A stretch of 5,514 bases of DNA, taken from NCBI GenBank assembly GCA_002501485.1, contig DLTS01000056.1, positions 1 through 5,514 on the forward strand. Direction: 5' to 3'. Below, piece by piece: positions 4,261-5,514 of the stretch. Position 1 is the stretch's first letter; each line of letters starts with the position of its first letter. The position numbers and the translations under genes are program-made. Below the pieces are notes generated by a model that worked only from the letters and a program-made list of their open reading frames with translations, was not told the origin of the DNA and searched no databases. The DNA is from Acidimicrobiaceae bacterium UBA7830 (GTDB lineage Bacteria; Actinomycetota; Acidimicrobiia; Acidimicrobiales; Ilumatobacteraceae).

Positions 4261-5514
4261 GTGACCGATTCATTTACCCACCTCCACGTCCACACAGAAT
4301 TTTCGATGCTCGATGGGGCAGCGCGGCTCGATGAACTCGTAGCGGCTGCCGTTGCGGACGGTCAGCCAGCGATCGGAATTACCGATCACGGCAACATGTA
4401 CGGAACGCTCGAGTTTTACAGAGAATGCCGGAATCGCAATATCAAACCGATCATCGGCACCGAGGCCTACATGGCTCACGACAGTCGGTACGAGCGGCCG
4501 GTCCGCCGAGGCCGTCTCGACGATTCGGGTGGTGATACCGAGGCGGGTCAGAAGCTCTATTACCACCTGACATTGCTTGCAGAGAACCAAACCGGTTATC
4601 GCAATCTCATTAAGCTCTCAAGTCTTGCGTTCCTCGAGGGGTACTACTACAAACCGAGAATCGACTGGGAATTGCTCGAGCGACACTCCGATGGGCTGAT
4701 TGCGACGACTGGCTGCCTTGGCGGCCATGTGTTGCAGTCACTACTACGCGGCGATGAGTCTGGGGCTCTTGAGAAAGCGGCGCGCCTGCAGGACATTTTC
4801 GGCAAAGACAATCTCTTTATCGAATTACAAGATCACGGTTTAGCAGACCAAAAGCGCACAAACCCCCAACTCATCGATATCGGAAAACGAATCGGTGCTC
4901 CGCTGCTCGCCACAAATGATTCTCACTACACGCATCGTGAGGACCACGCGGCTCACGACGCCTTACTTTGCGTGCAAACCGGTTCGCTGATGAGCGATCC
5001 TAATCGATTCAGATTCGACGGGCACGAGCACTATTTGAAACCAGCCGCAGAAATGCGTGAACAGTTCCGGGAGGTTCCCGAGGCGTGTGACAACACGTTG
5101 TGGATCGCAGAACGAGCTGATGTCGAGATCACCTTTGGAGAGGCACTGCTGCCGGACTTCCCGCTCCCTGAGGGTTTCGACGACGACCGCGCCTATCTCG
5201 AACATCTCACATGGGAAGGGGCAAAGCGGCGCTGGGGCGCAAGCTTGCCAAACAACGTTGTCGAGAGGGTGTCGTACGAACTCGAAGTCATTGCATCGAT
5301 GGGGTTCTCTTCGTACTTCCTCGTGACGTGGGATCTCATTCGGCATGCCCGCGATTCTGGAATTCGAGTCGGCCCTGGCCGGGGATCAGCAGCCGGGTGT
5401 GCGGTTGCGTATTGCCTCTGGATCACCGATCTTGACCCAATCAAGTACGACTTGCTGTTTGAGCGGTTTTTGAATCCCTCCCGCATTTCGATGCCCGACA
5501 TCGATATGGACTTC
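4261..5514 (+). CDS. dnaE: DNA polymerase III alpha subunit, 3' end missing
   Basis: This is the catalytic subunit of the replicative DNA polymerase (C family). The frame is open from GTG 4261 to the window edge: 418 codons of a protein normally about 1,150-1,200 residues long. The N-terminal PHP domain (about 1-275) begins with the classic FTHLHVHTEFSMLDGAA. It keeps what look like all nine metal ligands: His9, His11, Asp18, His43, Glu68, His102, Cys152, Asp220 and His222. In M. tuberculosis DnaE1 this site provides 3'-5' proofreading, so the same is expected here. The start of the polymerase core follows, with ASMGFSSYFLVTWDLI, the RVGPGRGSAAGCAVAYCL block and, as the last residues, PDIDMDF, which carries two of the three catalytic aspartates (Asp415 and Asp417 by alignment from memory). 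No intein or frameshift is seen. GTG fits the family start (MTDSFTHLHVHTEF) but has no evident Shine-Dalgarno. The second dnaE-type gene of many actinobacteria (dnaE2/imuC) is a less likely alternative. Confidence 0.95.
   Translation, partial: MTDSFTHLHVHTEFSMLDGAARLDELVAAAVADGQPAIGITDHGNMYGTLEFYRECRNRNIKPIIGTEAYMAHDSRYERPVRRGRLDDSGGDTEAGQKLYYHLTLLAENQTGYRNLIKLSSLAFLEGYYYKPRIDWELLERHSDGLIATTGCLGGHVLQSLLRGDESGALEKAARLQDIFGKDNLFIELQDHGLADQKRTNPQLIDIGKRIGAPLLATNDSHYTHREDHAAHDALLCVQTGSLMSDPNRFRFDGHEHYLKPAAEMREQFREVPEACDNTLWIAERADVEITFGEALLPDFPLPEGFDDDRAYLEHLTWEGAKRRWGASLPNNVVERVSYELEVIASMGFSSYFLVTWDLIRHARDSGIRVGPGRGSAAGCAVAYCLWITDLDPIKYDLLFERFLNPSRISMPDIDMDF

Noticed and set aside
4963..5346. Minus-strand open frame of 127 codons inside dnaE
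   Set aside because: It lies wholly opposite well-conserved dnaE sequence and has no family features.
1..5514. Mobile elements, CRISPR repeats, tRNA or rRNA genes, defence cassettes
   Set aside because: No transposase or integrase motifs, regularly spaced repeats, cloverleaf-like sequence or known defence domains were seen. Almost all bases are covered by housekeeping-type genes.

Overview
The window looks like core chromosome from a moderately GC-rich actinobacterium, quite possibly of the Acidimicrobiia. Three things point there. A bacterial proteasome activator (Bpa) gene occurs almost only in actinobacteria that carry the 20S proteasome. The lspA - rluD-type synthase - (other genes) - dnaE order resembles the arrangement I recall from Mycobacterium tuberculosis. 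The dnaE product has a complete PHP metal site, as in actinobacterial DnaE1. The genus assignment is inference; I could not search.

Layout. (1) Bases 1-1915, plus strand: the 3' part of a TraR/DksA-like gene whose zinc-finger cysteines have all been replaced, lspA (lipoprotein signal peptidase, ATGA overlap), and an RluA/RluD-family pseudouridine synthase that overlaps lspA by 11 bases. These three look translationally coupled. (2) Bases 1901-2347, minus strand: an Rrf2-family regulator with an incomplete cysteine cluster, converging on the pseudouridine synthase gene and sharing 15 bases with its 3' end. (3) Bases 2348-2462: a short divergent intergenic region with apparent promoter elements in both directions. 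Both are placed so that each mRNA would begin at, or next to, its GTG start codon. (4) Bases 2463-3611, plus strand: an alkaline-phosphatase-superfamily (NPP-like) phosphodiesterase or phosphatase with all expected metal ligands but unknown substrate. (5) Bases 3673-4146, plus strand: bpa, with a C-terminal GTYL tail of the proteasome-docking type. (6) Bases 4261-5514, plus strand: the first 418 codons of dnaE, the replicative polymerase alpha subunit, cut by the window edge just at the PDIDMDF catalytic motif.

The genes are mostly housekeeping: lipoprotein maturation, rRNA modification, proteasome-dependent protein turnover and DNA replication. I see no mobile element, CRISPR array, tRNA, rRNA or recognisable defence cassette. 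The least explained parts are the cysteine-free DksA-like protein, the Rrf2 protein with a non-standard cluster site, and its divergent partner, the orphan phosphodiesterase. I found no convincing case for a wholly new system here.
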